DNA from: Epilithonimonas bovis DSM 19482
GTDB taxonomy: Bacteria > Bacteroidota > Bacteroidia > Flavobacteriales > Weeksellaceae
Length of the DNA stretch: 64,000 bases
NCBI RefSeq assembly: GCF_900108115.1
Contig: NZ_FTPU01000001.1
Span: 62,001 to 126,000, forward strand
Direction: 5' to 3'
Part shown: in pieces, positions 1 through 8,506 of the stretch
Position numbering within the stretch: the stretch's first letter is position 1
Layout: each line of letters starts with the position of its first letter
Position numbers and translations under genes: made by a program
Notes under the pieces: model-generated
Seen by the model: the letters and a program-made list of their open reading frames with translations, nothing else
Told to the model about the DNA's origin: nothing
The model's database searches: none

Positions 1-18
1 TATGTCATCAACTATATT

Positions 19-2421
19 ATGACAGAATTTGAAAATATCAATTTTGAAGAGATACTTGACGAGGGCATAGGAATGCTTGCCGAAGAGATTAATTTTTCTG
101 ACTTCGATACTAAGGAAAGCGATGAATCTCAAAACCTTTTCCCGATCCTTCCGGTGAGAAATATGGTTATGTTCCCAAAAGTGATTATTCCCATAACAGC
201 TGGAAGAGAAAAGTCCAAAACACTGCTGGAAGAAGCACAAAAGGAAAATAAATTCATCGGGATCATCAGCCAGAAAAACCCAAACGAGGAAAATCCAACA
301 GAGAAAGACCTTTATGCTGTCGGAACTTTGGCTAAGATCATCAAAATTATCAAACTCCCTGAAGGTAATATCACAGCCATTACAAGAGGGTTCCAAAGAT
401 TTAAACTCAAAAAAATGGTTTCTCAGGAGCCTTATTTTATTGCCGAAATTATCAGGCTAAAAGATGCTCAGCCTAAGGATAAAGAAGAGTTTTCTGCACT
501 GATGGATAATATCAAAGATCTGGCGGAAAAGATTATTAATATTGATCCCAACATCCCCAATGCGGCTCAGTTTGCTATTAAAAATATTGACGGGCAGGAA
601 GATCTCCTGAATTTTGTTTCTGCCAACGGCAACTTTTCATCAGACAAGAAACAAAGGCTGCTGGACGAGAAATCGTTAACCGGACGTGCAAAAGCATTGT
701 ATGAATTGATGCACGACGACTTCCGCCATTTGGAACTGAAAAACCAGATCCATCAGAAAACAAGCAAAGATCTTGACAAACAGCAACGCGAATATTTTCT
801 GAATCAACAGATCAAAACCATTCAGGAAGAATTGGGTGGTGGCGCTGAATCTGACGCTGATGAATTCCGCCTAAAAGCTGAAAAAATAAAATGGAACTCT
901 GACGTAGAAAATCACTTCCAAAAAGAACTGCAAAGGCTGCAACGCCAGCATCCAAATTCCCCGGATTATAACGTCCAAAGAAATTATCTGGATTTCTTTA
1001 CCGATTTGCCTTGGGAAAAATATTCCAAAGATCATTTTGATCTCAAAAAAGCGGAAAAACTTCTTGATAAAGAACATTTCGGACTGGAAGAAATCAAAAA
1101 AAGAATCCTGGAACATATTGCTGTCCTTAAATTAAAGAACGATATGAAGTCGCCAATTCTTTGTTTGGTTGGTCCTCCGGGAGTTGGAAAAACCTCGCTT
1201 GGAAAATCGATTGCAGATTCTTTAGGAAGAAAATATGTTCGAGTTTCCCTTGGCGGTTTGCACGATGAGAGCGAAATCCGCGGACACCGGAAAACTTACA
1301 TTGGTGCGATGGCCGGCAGGATTATTCAGTCCATCAAAAAATCTGGGACATCCAATCCTGTGATCGTCCTTGATGAGATTGATAAAATCGGGCAAGGCGC
1401 GCACGGCGACCCGAGTTCCGCTTTGTTGGAAGTTCTTGACCCTGAACAAAATAGCAATTTCTATGATAATTTCTTGGAAATGGGTTATGATCTTTCCAAA
1501 GTAATGTTTATTGCAACTGCCAACTCACTTTCTACTATCCAAAGGCCTTTGTTGGACAGAATGGAGATCATCAGCATTGCAGGCTATACGTTGGAAGAAA
1601 AAATTGAAATTGCTAGAAGACACTTAATCAAAAAACAGCTTCAGGAAAATGGTTTGGATGCAAAATCCTTAAAACTGGGAAATCCTGAACTGAAACATAT
1701 TATTGAAGCCCACACTTCGGAAAGCGGCGTAAGAACGCTGGAAAAAAGGATAGCGGCCATTGCCCGTTGGGTAGCACTGCAGCTGGCTATGGAGAATGAC
1801 TATGATCCAAAAATTTCTGTTGAGAAAGTGGATGAGATCCTGGGCGTGCCAAGGCCAAAAACATTAGCAGAAATAACTGATGTACCCGGCGTTGTAACCG
1901 GATTGGCCTGGACAAGCGTTGGCGGTGACATTTTGTTTATAGAAAGTATTTTATCCAAAGGTAAAGGAATACTGACAATGACCGGGAATCTCGGAAATGT
2001 AATGAAGGAATCCGCTACTATTGCATTAGAATTTATCAAAGCGCACCACGAAGATCTGGGCATATCTGAGGAAGATATAGAGAAAAAAAATATCCACGTC
2101 CACGTTCCTGAAGGCGCCACACCAAAAGATGGCCCGTCTGCCGGGATTGCAATGCTGACATCAATGGTGTCCAGCTACAAAAACAAAAAAGTGAAACCCC
2201 ATTTGGCAATGACCGGCGAAATCACACTGCGCGGCAAAGTATTGCCTGTTGGCGGTATTAAAGAAAAACTGTTGGCAGCTACAAGAGCAGGCATCAAAGA
2301 AGTCATCCTTTGTGAGGCCAACAGAAAAGATGTGGAAGAAATCAAAAAAGATTATCTGAAAAACCTAAAAGTCAACTACGTGACCAATATGAGTGAAGTG
2401 GTTGATATTGCACTAAAATAG
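19..2421 (+). CDS. lon: ATP-dependent protease La (Lon)
   Basis: This cytoplasmic AAA+ serine protease unfolds and degrades damaged and regulatory proteins. The 800 residues match the usual Lon length. The order is an N-terminal substrate-binding LON domain, a coiled-coil middle, the AAA+ module with Walker [14 protein letters not shown] near residue 385, and the C-terminal protease domain. The catalytic Ser-Lys dyad is visible: Ser in [11 protein letters not shown] at about residue 707 and Lys in [11 protein letters not shown] at about residue 750, the expected 43-residue spacing. Only 18 nt of upstream sequence lie in the window, so the promoter cannot be judged. A strong hairpin terminator follows, so the gene ends its transcript alone. 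Confidence 0.97.
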   Translation: MTEFENINFEEILDEGIGMLAEEINFSDFDTKESDESQNLFPILPVRNMVMFPKVIIPITAGREKSKTLLEEAQKENKFIGIISQKNPNEENPTEKDLYAVGTLAKIIKIIKLPEGNITAITRGFQRFKLKKMVSQEPYFIAEIIRLKDAQPKDKEEFSALMDNIKDLAEKIINIDPNIPNAAQFAIKNIDGQEDLLNFVSANGNFSSDKKQRLLDEKSLTGRAKALYELMHDDFRHLELKNQIHQKTSKDLDKQQREYFLNQQIKTIQEELGGGAESDADEFRLKAEKIKWNSDVENHFQKELQRLQRQHPNSPDYNVQRNYLDFFTDLPWEKYSKDHFDLKKAEKLLDKEHFGLEEIKKRILEHIAVLKLKNDMKSPILCLVGPPGVGKTSLGKSIADSLGRKYVRVSLGGLHDESEIRGHRKTYIGAMAGRIIQSIKKSGTSNPVIVLDEIDKIGQGAHGDPSSALLEVLDPEQNSNFYDNFLEMGYDLSKVMFIATANSLSTIQRPLLDRMEIISIAGYTLEEKIEIARRHLIKKQLQENGLDAKSLKLGNPELKHIIEAHTSESGVRTLEKRIAAIARWVALQLAMENDYDPKISVEKVDEILGVPRPKTLAEITDVPGVVTGLAWTSVGGDILFIESILSKGKGILTMTGNLGNVMKESATIALEFIKAHHEDLGISEEDIEKKNIHVHVPEGATPKDGPSAGIAMLTSMVSSYKNKKVKPHLAMTGEITLRGKVLPVGGIKEKLLAATRAGIKEVILCEANRKDVEEIKKDYLKNLKVNYVTNMSEVVDIALK

Positions 2422-2442
2422 ATTCCAAATCAATTTTACCAG

Positions 2443-2482
2443 AATCCGTTGTTTTATATTTGTAAAGCAACGGATTTTTTTA
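2443..2482 (+). terminator. Rho-independent terminator after lon
   Basis: A perfect 9-bp stem, aatccgttg (2443-2451) with caacggatt (2468-2476), runs directly into a T tract. It closes the lon transcript before the DoxX-like gene. Confidence 0.85.
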
Positions 2483-2560
2483 TGTCATAAAATTAAAAAT
2501 ATTTGGTTTTTGAATCAAAATTTTAATTAATTTCGAATAATCATCACAAATTTTATAATT

Positions 2561-2938
2561 ATGAAATACGTTAAGTTTATCCTCTGCCTTCTCTTTGGCC
2601 TGATGTTTATCAATGCCGGTCTGGACAAATTTCTGCATTATATGCCAATGCCTACACCAACCGAGGAACAGAAAAAACTGTTTGCCGCTTTTGCAGAAAT
2701 CAGCTGGCTGATGCCATTGGTTGGTACGGTAGAAATCGTAGGTGGTTTACTGTTTATCGCTCCAAAAACAAGGGCGTTGGGAGCTATTGTCATACTTCCT
2801 GTTTTGGTGGGTATTGTCATTCATAATTTCACTAAATTTCCTACCACAGAAGGGATGATCATCGTAACTGTTCTCGCCCTTATCAACTTGTGGATACTCT
2901 ATGACAACCGTGGAAAATATAAAACTTTGATCAGTTAA
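2561..2938 (+). CDS. DoxX-like small integral membrane protein
   Basis: A 125-residue protein made of four hydrophobic segments (roughly residues 5-22, 45-68, 72-92 and 97-115) and short polar loops, with a basic C-terminus. Size and topology fit the DoxX/MauE-like superfamily of inner-membrane proteins, whose roles are mostly undefined and in some cases linked to quinone or thiol redox partners. The ATG follows an AT-rich stretch with only a weak -7-like element (TAATTTCG at 2528-2535). A bidirectional terminator follows, so it appears monocistronic. The family call is firm; the function is unknown. Confidence 0.8.
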   Translation: MKYVKFILCLLFGLMFINAGLDKFLHYMPMPTPTEEQKKLFAAFAEISWLMPLVGTVEIVGGLLFIAPKTRALGAIVILPVLVGIVIHNFTKFPTTEGMIIVTVLALINLWILYDNRGKYKTLIS

Positions 2939-2969
2939 AAAAAGGAAGGTCGTCAGACCTTCCCTTTTA
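2938..2969. terminator. Bidirectional terminator
   Basis: Stem ggaaggtc (2944-2951) pairs with gaccttcc (2956-2963) across a 4-nt loop, with A residues on the left and T residues on the right. It serves the convergent DoxX-like and hydrolase genes. Confidence 0.85.
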
Positions 2970-2971
2970 TA

Positions 2972-3769
2972 TTATAAATTTTCAATTGCTTTCAGAATCC
3001 TATCTTTATCAGCGGTTCGCATTCCATCAATATGCTCTCCGGAAAATTCTAAGAACTGTTTTGGTTCAGGAGCATTCTCGTAAATCAATTGACCTTGTTC
3101 AAAAGGAACGGTAGAATCGCCTTTGCTGTAAATGAATAATTTTGGAAGCCCCGCCAATGCCTTAACATCTTCTTTTGCGGAATAGGGAGATGTGACATAC
3201 TTTTCAATAATTTCTTTCATTTCCGGTTTAAACTTAATGGCAATATCTGTGAAGGAGGACATCCCGCCATCTAAGATCAAACCCGAGATTTTTGACTGAT
3301 TGCCTTTAGCCAGATGTGTCGCAATCTGAGATCCTAATGATGCTCCATAAAGGTAAATTTTAGTATTACTGATGTCTTTTCTGCTTAACACATAGTCAAA
3401 AAATTTCTGACCATCTTCTGCCACGTTAAGGTGCGTGGGTGTCCCGGTTGACTTCCCGTAACCTCTCATATCTACCATTACAACCTGAAACCCTGCATCT
3501 ACTAATGGTTTTGTCATAAACTGGTAAGTTGAAATATTTCCTGCTGCCCCGTGAAAAAACAGAATGGTTTTTTTGATTGATTTTGATTCTGGTTTCAAAA
3601 CAACCGCGGTGATGGTATCATTGTTTACAGGAAGGCTTACCTGTTCGATGTTCTTGAACTCCAGAGCTTTCATTTCTTTTTTAGACTGATAGAACTTGTC
3701 ATCCATCTGCGCTTTTGAAAAAAATGATACTAAAATTAAAAAGATGGTGATAAAGATTGAAGTTTTCAT
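2972..3769 (-). CDS. Secreted alpha/beta hydrolase
   Basis: Alpha/beta-hydrolase-fold protein of 265 residues beginning MKTSIFITIFLILVSFFSKA, a signal peptide that would export it to the periplasm or outer membrane. The oxyanion-hole region FFHGAAGN, the nucleophile elbow GASLGS and a C-terminal GEHIDGM containing the probable catalytic His are all present, as is the VDMRGYGKS segment typical of the fold. The reading frame extends 23 codons further upstream, but the signal peptide fixes the start at 3769. The substrate cannot be told; esterase or peptidase activity is possible. Confidence 0.85.
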   Translation of the reverse strand: MKTSIFITIFLILVSFFSKAQMDDKFYQSKKEMKALEFKNIEQVSLPVNNDTITAVVLKPESKSIKKTILFFHGAAGNISTYQFMTKPLVDAGFQVVMVDMRGYGKSTGTPTHLNVAEDGQKFFDYVLSRKDISNTKIYLYGASLGSQIATHLAKGNQSKISGLILDGGMSSFTDIAIKFKPEMKEIIEKYVTSPYSAKEDVKALAGLPKLFIYSKGDSTVPFEQGQLIYENAPEPKQFLEFSGEHIDGMRTADKDRILKAIENL

Positions 3770-3967
3770 ATGTAGATATTTATTGTTTTTTTTTTTGCTA
3801 TATGTTATCGCAGTATCTTTGATGTTTGAGTTTCTCAATCAAGGCGATTTCATAAGTTTTGTTTTTTTGATACCCCAAAATTAGGCTGGCGCAAAAGAAA
3901 CTCAAAAAAAACACAACCGAACGGTCAAAAATCTTTACTGAGCAGTCATAATAAGATCATAAAAACA

Positions 3968-3993
3968 AAAGACTGCCCTATTGAGCAGTCTTT
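3968..3993. terminator. Terminator downstream of fumC
   Basis: Stem aaagactgc (3968-3976) pairs with gcagtcttt (3985-3993) over an 8-nt loop, flanked by A and T runs. It lies 24 nt past the fumC stop on the minus strand. Confidence 0.8.
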
Positions 3994-4016
3994 ATCTATT
4001 AAAAAAAAGAAAAATC

Positions 4017-5411
4017 TTATTTCAAACTTCCTACCATATCTTCCGGTTTTACCCATTCATCAAACTGCTCAGCAGTCAGAAGGCCAAGATTAACCGCTTC
4101 TTCTTTAAGCGTTGTACCGTTTTTATGTGCAGTTTTTGCGATTTTAGCAGCATTTTCGTATCCGATATGCGTGTTAAGCGCGGTTACCAACATTAGTGAT
4201 TTGTCCACCAATTCTTTGATTCTTGGCAAATTAGGCTCGATACCTACAGCACAATGCTCATTAAACGAGATCATGGCGTCTGCCAATAGTTGCGCAGATT
4301 GCAAAAAGTTGGCAGCCATCACCGGTTTGAAGACATTCAGTTCGTAATTACCTTGTGTTCCTGCGAAAGAAATAGTGGTATCATTCCCGAGAACCTGGGC
4401 GCAAACCATGGTTAAAGCTTCGTTTTGTGTAGGATTTACTTTTCCCGGCATAATAGAAGAACCCGGTTCATTCTCCGGAATGTGGATTTCACCAATTCCT
4501 GATCTAGGACCAGAAGCCAGCAATCTGATATCCTGAGCAATTTTATAAAGTGAGACGGCCAGTTGCTTAAGAGCACCGTGCGTTTCAACAATGCCATCGT
4601 GAGCCGCCAGAGCTTCAAATTTGTTAGGTGCCGTTACAAATGGCAATCCTGTAAAATCTGCGATGTACTTAGCAACCAAAACATCATACCCTTTTGGTGT
4701 ATTAAGACCCGTTCCCACGGCTGTACCGCCTAAAGCCAATTGCTTAAGGTGCTCCAGCGTATTTTCGATCGCTTTTTTCGCATAATCCAATTGCGCCACG
4801 TAACCGGAAAATTCCTGTCCTAGCGTCAACGGTGTTGCATCCATCAGGTGTGTTCTTCCTATTTTCACCACACTCTGGAATTTTTTGGATTTTTCGTCCA
4901 ACGTATTTCTCAATTTTTCCAAAGCCGGCAAAGTTTCTTTCACCACTTTGGTGTAAGCCGCAATGTGCATGGCTGTAGGATAAGTGTCATTAGAAGATTG
5001 CGACTTGTTGACATCATCATTGGGGTGGACATCTGTTTTCTCGCCCAATTTCCCTCCATTGTTAACGTGTGATTTGTTCGCTATCACTTCGTTCACATTC
5101 ATGTTAGACTGTGTCCCGGAGCCTGTTTGCCAGATAACAAGCGGGAACTGGTCATACAGCTCACCTGCAAGAATCTCTTCACAAACTTTGGCAATCATAT
5201 CTCTCTTTTCATTAGAGAGCACACCTAATTCTGCATTGGTATAAGCTGCGGCTTTTTTCAGGTATGCAAATGCATTAATGATCTCATGAGGCATGCTGCC
5301 TTCCGGTCCAATTTTAAAATTGTTCCTGGAACGCTCTGTCTGTGCACCCCAAAACTTGTCTGAAGGCACTTGCACCTCGCCCATTGTGTCTTTTTCAATT
5401 CTGAAACTCAT
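4017..5411 (-). CDS. fumC: Class II fumarate hydratase
   Basis: Fumarase C interconverts fumarate and L-malate in the TCA cycle in the cytoplasm. The 464 residues match the homotetrameric class II enzyme. The superfamily signature [11 protein letters not shown] is intact, as are the substrate-loop region [15 protein letters not shown] and the [10 protein letters not shown] segment carrying the catalytic His. The gene stands alone, between a terminator and a promoter. A -7 element TAAATTTG lies on the minus strand at 5454-5461, giving a leader of about 40 nt. A GC-rich repeat island begins directly upstream of that promoter. Confidence 0.97.
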   Translation of the reverse strand: MSFRIEKDTMGEVQVPSDKFWGAQTERSRNNFKIGPEGSMPHEIINAFAYLKKAAAYTNAELGVLSNEKRDMIAKVCEEILAGELYDQFPLVIWQTGSGTQSNMNVNEVIANKSHVNNGGKLGEKTDVHPNDDVNKSQSSNDTYPTAMHIAAYTKVVKETLPALEKLRNTLDEKSKKFQSVVKIGRTHLMDATPLTLGQEFSGYVAQLDYAKKAIENTLEHLKQLALGGTAVGTGLNTPKGYDVLVAKYIADFTGLPFVTAPNKFEALAAHDGIVETHGALKQLAVSLYKIAQDIRLLASGPRSGIGEIHIPENEPGSSIMPGKVNPTQNEALTMVCAQVLGNDTTISFAGTQGNYELNVFKPVMAANFLQSAQLLADAMISFNEHCAVGIEPNLPRIKELVDKSLMLVTALNTHIGYENAAKIAKTAHKNGTTLKEEAVNLGLLTAEQFDEWVKPEDMVGSLK

Positions 5412-5453
5412 TGTATAATTTTTTTATTTATTAAAATTTTGTAGGTATAAAAC

Positions 5454-5461
5454 CAAATTTA
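5454..5461 (-). promoter_or_regulatory. -7 promoter element of fumC
   Basis: TAAATTTG on the minus strand matches the Bacteroidetes consensus TAnnTTTG. No TTG is seen at the -33 distance because the GC-rich repeat starts there. Confidence 0.5.
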
Positions 5462-5462
5462 T

Positions 5463-5600
5463 TAGGAGCTGATTCCCGCTTTCCGCTCATACGCCTCACG
5501 CCGCTGCATTTTCCAAGGCATGTTCCGGGGTAACCGCTTCAATCGGGGCTAGTTGATAAAGCCTGTTTTCATTCTTTTTCAACCCAATTCCGACTGATTA
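5463..5600. repeat. GC-rich dispersed-repeat-like island
   Basis: About 90-140 nt of GC-rich sequence stands out in an AT-rich 304-nt intergenic gap (5412-5715). On the minus strand it carries agccccgattgaagcgg, later agcggaaagcgggaatcagc, ending in gctcct. This layout resembles dispersed intergenic repeats I recall from Flavobacteria genomes. I find no convincing long stem. The rest of the gap holds the fumC promoter and the promoter for the 90-aa gene. Confidence 0.5.
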
Positions 5601-5665
5601 TTAAACATTACGAATGTACTAAAAACTGAAAATTTATCAAAATGAAAAAAATCAATCCCCAAATT

Positions 5666-5696
5666 TTGTCTGGTAAGATAAAATCGTTTATTTTTG
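5666..5696 (+). promoter_or_regulatory. Promoter for the 90-aa membrane protein
   Basis: TTG (5666-5668), a 20-nt spacer and TATTTTTG (5689-5696) fit the Bacteroidetes -33/-7 pattern and place the transcript start about 15 nt before the ATG at 5716. Confidence 0.6.
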
Positions 5697-5715
5697 CTGT
5701 TAAATATAGATCATT

Positions 5716-5988
5716 ATGATGTTATCAGCATTCTGGCCGTTTTACCAGTTCCTTTGGACAATTTATTTTTTCACAATGTTCCTTTGTGGATTCTGGTGTA
5801 TCTTTATGTTTGCGACATTTATTGTCCCACTTTGGTTGACAGAAGGTGTAGCAGAGTACTTTGGAAAAATCAATAAAAACTTTGATCCAGAACAAGTAAG
5901 ATACAAAAAACTATATGAGCAAGAAGGTGTAGAAGTAATCTACCAAAGACCTGCAGGCGAAAAACCAGCGAACCACGGTCATCATTAA
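5716..5988 (+). CDS. Small membrane protein of unknown function
   Basis: I do not recognise this 90-residue protein. Residues 1-45 are almost wholly hydrophobic and aromatic, rich in Phe and Trp, and could form one long or two short membrane segments. Residues 46-90 are polar and charged and end in a His-rich tail (PANHGHH). It has its own promoter upstream and its own hairpin terminator downstream, which argues for a real gene. Translation could begin at either of two adjacent ATG codons (5716 or 5719). Nothing in the flanking genes fumC and prfA suggests a shared role. Confidence 0.65.
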   Translation: MMLSAFWPFYQFLWTIYFFTMFLCGFWCIFMFATFIVPLWLTEGVAEYFGKINKNFDPEQVRYKKLYEQEGVEVIYQRPAGEKPANHGHH

Positions 5989-6043
5989 TAGGGCAATTTT
6001 CTTTTCGTGAGAGATTGCACTCAAAGCGAAACAATATATATGA

Positions 6044-6075
6044 AATCCATTCTTTCGAGAGTGGATTTTTTATTT
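6044..6075 (+). terminator. Terminator after the small membrane protein
   Basis: Ten-base arms aatccattct (6044-6053) and agagtggatt (6058-6067) with one G-T wobble close a ttcg tetraloop and run into T-rich sequence. Confidence 0.85.
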
Positions 6076-6206
6076 TTTGACATAAAGTCGCATAGGTCCA
6101 ACTAATAATTAGGTGATCATTACTAAAATGTTCTTTGGAAACAGTGTATAAAACTTTATCTCTTTTGTGCTTTTAGATAACAGCATCCTATCAAAACTTC
6201 TGACAT

Positions 6207-6241
6207 CCTACTTCCTACTTCCTACTTCCTACTTCCTACTT
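6207..6241 (+). repeat. Five-copy heptamer tandem repeat (cctactt)
   Basis: Five perfect copies of cctactt occupy 6207-6241. The array ends 14 nt before the -7 element of prfA, so it covers the place where a -33 element would sit. Confidence 0.95.
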
Positions 6242-6255
6242 AAATCTTATTTCCG

Positions 6256-6263
6256 TATCTTTG
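6256..6263 (+). promoter_or_regulatory. -7 promoter element of prfA
   Basis: TATCTTTG matches TAnnTTTG and lies 17 nt before the prfA ATG. No TTG is present at the usual upstream spacing; the heptamer array fills that space. Confidence 0.55.
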
Positions 6264-6280
6264 CCAACTAAAATTTAAGT

Positions 6281-7369
6281 ATGTCTAAGTCATTAATTCC
6301 GAAACTGGAAGCGATAAAACAACGATATAATGAGGTTGCTGACCTGATCATTCAGCCCGATGTGATAATGGATCAGAAACGCTACTCTTCCCTTAATAAA
6401 GAATACAGCGATCTGGGTAAGATTGTAAAGGTTTTTGATGAATACAAAGGCGCCCTTAATACCATAGAAGAATCAGACGAGATTATTGCGGATGGTTCTG
6501 ATAAAGAGTTTACCGAATTGGCCAAAATCGAAAAAATGGAGGCTCAGGACAAACTTCCGGCGTTGGAAGAAGACCTTAAATTTCTCCTGATACCAAAAGA
6601 TCCCGCAGATGATAAAAATATTATTCTGGAGATGCGTGCCGGAACCGGCGGTGATGAAGCGGCTATTTTTGTAGAAGACATGTACAGGATGTACTCGATG
6701 TACTTCAAGACCAAAGGCTGGAAGCATGAGATCACCGATGTCAGCGAGGCATCCAAAGGTTATAAAGAATTGATCATGAAGGTAGAAGGCGAAAGTGTCT
6801 ACGGTATTATGAAATTCGAGTCTGGTGTTCACCGTGTGCAACGTGTCCCAGAAACAGAATCCCAGGGCCGTGTCCATACCTCTGCTATCACAATAGCTGT
6901 TTTGCCTGAGGCTGAAGAAGTAGATGTAGAAATCAACCCGGCTGATATCGAGATGCAGACATCCCGATCTGGCGGTGCTGGTGGACAAAACGTAAACAAA
7001 GTGGAAACTAAGGTGCAGCTGACGCACAAACCTTCGGGATTGGTAGTCGTTTGTCAACAAGCCCGTTCTCAGTTAGCTAACCGGGAATTGGCAATGGAAA
7101 TGTTGAGAGCTAAACTCTATGATATCAAACTTCAGGAAGTGGTGGGTGATATCGCCGCTCAGAGAAAAACCATGGTCTCCACAGGTGACCGTTCTGCGAA
7201 AATTAAAACCTACAATTATCCGCAAGGCCGTGTCACAGATCACAGGATCAATAAGTCAATCTACAACCTGGATGCTTATATGAATGGTGATATTCAGGAG
7301 ATGATGGATGCCGTAATCATGGCGGAAAATGCCGAAAAACTGAAAGGCGAAGAGGAAGGCATCGCATAA
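6281..7369 (+). CDS. prfA: Peptide chain release factor 1
   Basis: RF1 recognises UAA and UAG stop codons on the ribosome and triggers peptide release. The 362 residues match the family. The catalytic GGQ lies at residues 234-236 inside [14 protein letters not shown], and the preceding domain carries the [14 protein letters not shown] segment typical of RF1. The gene has its own -7 element and a shared bidirectional terminator downstream. The upstream heptamer array is the only odd feature. Confidence 0.96.
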   Translation: MSKSLIPKLEAIKQRYNEVADLIIQPDVIMDQKRYSSLNKEYSDLGKIVKVFDEYKGALNTIEESDEIIADGSDKEFTELAKIEKMEAQDKLPALEEDLKFLLIPKDPADDKNIILEMRAGTGGDEAAIFVEDMYRMYSMYFKTKGWKHEITDVSEASKGYKELIMKVEGESVYGIMKFESGVHRVQRVPETESQGRVHTSAITIAVLPEAEEVDVEINPADIEMQTSRSGGAGGQNVNKVETKVQLTHKPSGLVVVCQQARSQLANRELAMEMLRAKLYDIKLQEVVGDIAAQRKTMVSTGDRSAKIKTYNYPQGRVTDHRINKSIYNLDAYMNGDIQEMMDAVIMAENAEKLKGEEEGIA

Positions 7370-7375
7370 CAAATA

Positions 7376-7405
7376 AAAAGGAGATTGTAAAAACAATCTC
7401 CTTTT
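7376..7405. terminator. Bidirectional terminator between prfA and the SufT-like gene
   Basis: A 13-bp perfect stem, aaaaggagattgt (7376-7388) with acaatctcctttt (7393-7405), closes a 4-nt A loop. It serves both convergent genes. Confidence 0.92.
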
Positions 7406-7406
7406 T

Positions 7407-7733
7407 TTATAACATACCTAGCTCAAACTTGGCCTCTTCGCTCATCATTTCGCGCGTCCAGGTTGGCTCAAAGGTTAATTCAATTTTGGCAGATTTTACG
7501 CCTTCTACGCCCCTTACCTTGTCTTCTACTTCTACTGGCAGCGTCTCGGCCACCGGACAATTGGGAGACGTTAATGTCATGATGACCAAGACTTCACCTT
7601 CATCAGAAATCTGTACATCATAAACCAATCCTAATTCATAGATATCAACTGGGATCTCAGGATCAAAAACGGTTTTCAGTTCCTTAATTATTTCTTCCCC
7701 AATATCTGCAATCTGGTCGTCTGTATATTTCAT
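7407..7733 (-). CDS. MIP18/SufT-like iron-sulfur assembly protein (DUF59)
   Basis: A 108-residue DUF59/MIP18-type protein of the family that helps mature or transfer Fe-S clusters. The N-terminal region has the family pattern VFDPEIPVDIYELGLVYDV, and the centre has MTLTSPNCPVAETLP with the conserved Cys that can bind a cluster or metal. The gene starts one base after the stop of the upstream exonuclease gene, so the two are co-transcribed. Flavobacteria often keep such a gene in suf clusters, but no suf genes are in view here. The specific partner cannot be stated. Confidence 0.85.
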   Translation of the reverse strand: MKYTDDQIADIGEEIIKELKTVFDPEIPVDIYELGLVYDVQISDEGEVLVIMTLTSPNCPVAETLPVEVEDKVRGVEGVKSAKIELTFEPTWTREMMSEEAKFELGML

Positions 7734-7734
7734 T

Positions 7735-8430
7735 TTAATCTAATCTTTTTAATAAATCTTCTTGCCGCATACGGCGGAAAATATTAGCCAAAGTTAAGAC
7801 ATCTTTTTCACAATAATGAATGATTCTGTCTATATCGCCTTCATTATAATAAATATCGGCTACCATGCTGCCGTCTATATCGTCCTTTGGTGTAGGAACA
7901 CCGAAGAGATGGGCGAGTAACTCCAGGGAAACAAAACTTTTCCAGTCACCAAACTTCCAAAGTTCCATGGTGTCCAAATGCGGGATTTCCCAAGGTTTTT
8001 TACCAAACATCTGAAAAGGAAACGGTGGCTGAATACCATTGATTAACAAACGCCTTGCGATGTAAGGAAAATCAAACTCTTTACCATTGTGGGCACAAAG
8101 GATGACATTGGCCATACGTGGGCTGTTAAAGATCTCGCAGAATTCCAACAACAACTCTTTTTCCTCACCAGAAAACGTTTTGATTTTAAGCCTTCCTGAG
8201 TTGTTATCAATCATTCCTATAGAGATACAAATAATCTTCCCGAATTCGGCCATGATCCCGGCACGCTGCTCATAAAAATCGGAAGCTTCTATCTCATCCT
8301 TCCTTTGCAATCTTGTCTTCTTATCCCATAGATATTGGCTGGTAGTATCCAAATTGTCCCATTTGTCTATCTGTGGAACTGTCTCTATATCCAGAAATAG
8401 AATATTTTCTATCGGAATTTTGTGAATCAT
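7735..8430 (-). CDS. Predicted 3'-5' exonuclease (PolB-type RNase H fold)
   Basis: A 231-residue DEDD-type 3'-5' exonuclease. The first acidic motif is FLDIETVPQ near the N-terminus, a second is LCAHNGKEFDFPYIARRL, and the C-terminal YCEKDVLTLANI provides the last Asp. This arrangement matches the family related to the proofreading domain of family B DNA polymerases. The frame is open to 8472, but that longer start would begin inside the actF terminator hairpin, so the ATG at 8430 is preferred. It overlaps nothing and is followed after one base by the SufT-like gene. The substrate (DNA or RNA) is unknown. Confidence 0.82.
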   Translation of the reverse strand: MIHKIPIENILFLDIETVPQIDKWDNLDTTSQYLWDKKTRLQRKDEIEASDFYEQRAGIMAEFGKIICISIGMIDNNSGRLKIKTFSGEEKELLLEFCEIFNSPRMANVILCAHNGKEFDFPYIARRLLINGIQPPFPFQMFGKKPWEIPHLDTMELWKFGDWKSFVSLELLAHLFGVPTPKDDIDGSMVADIYYNEGDIDRIIHYCEKDVLTLANIFRRMRQEDLLKRLD

Positions 8431-8462
8431 AGGAATCAATCTTTGATTAAAAATAATAAAAA

Positions 8463-8484
8463 AACCCAACATTTCTGTTGGGTT
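8463..8484. terminator. Terminator at the end of the act operon
   Basis: Stem aacccaac (8463-8470) pairs with gttgggtt (8477-8484) over a 6-nt loop, with A and T runs outside. It ends the alternative complex III transcript. Confidence 0.85.
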
Positions 8485-8506
8485 GTATTATAAATTCTAA
8501 ATAAAA

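Noticed and set aside
6473-7060. 195-codon open frame antisense to prfA
   Set aside because: It lies wholly within prfA, has no promoter and shows no family resemblance; it reflects codon bias in prfA.
8431-8472. Earlier start for the 3'-5' exonuclease
   Set aside because: The extra codons fall within the act operon terminator hairpin, so they are unlikely to be translated.
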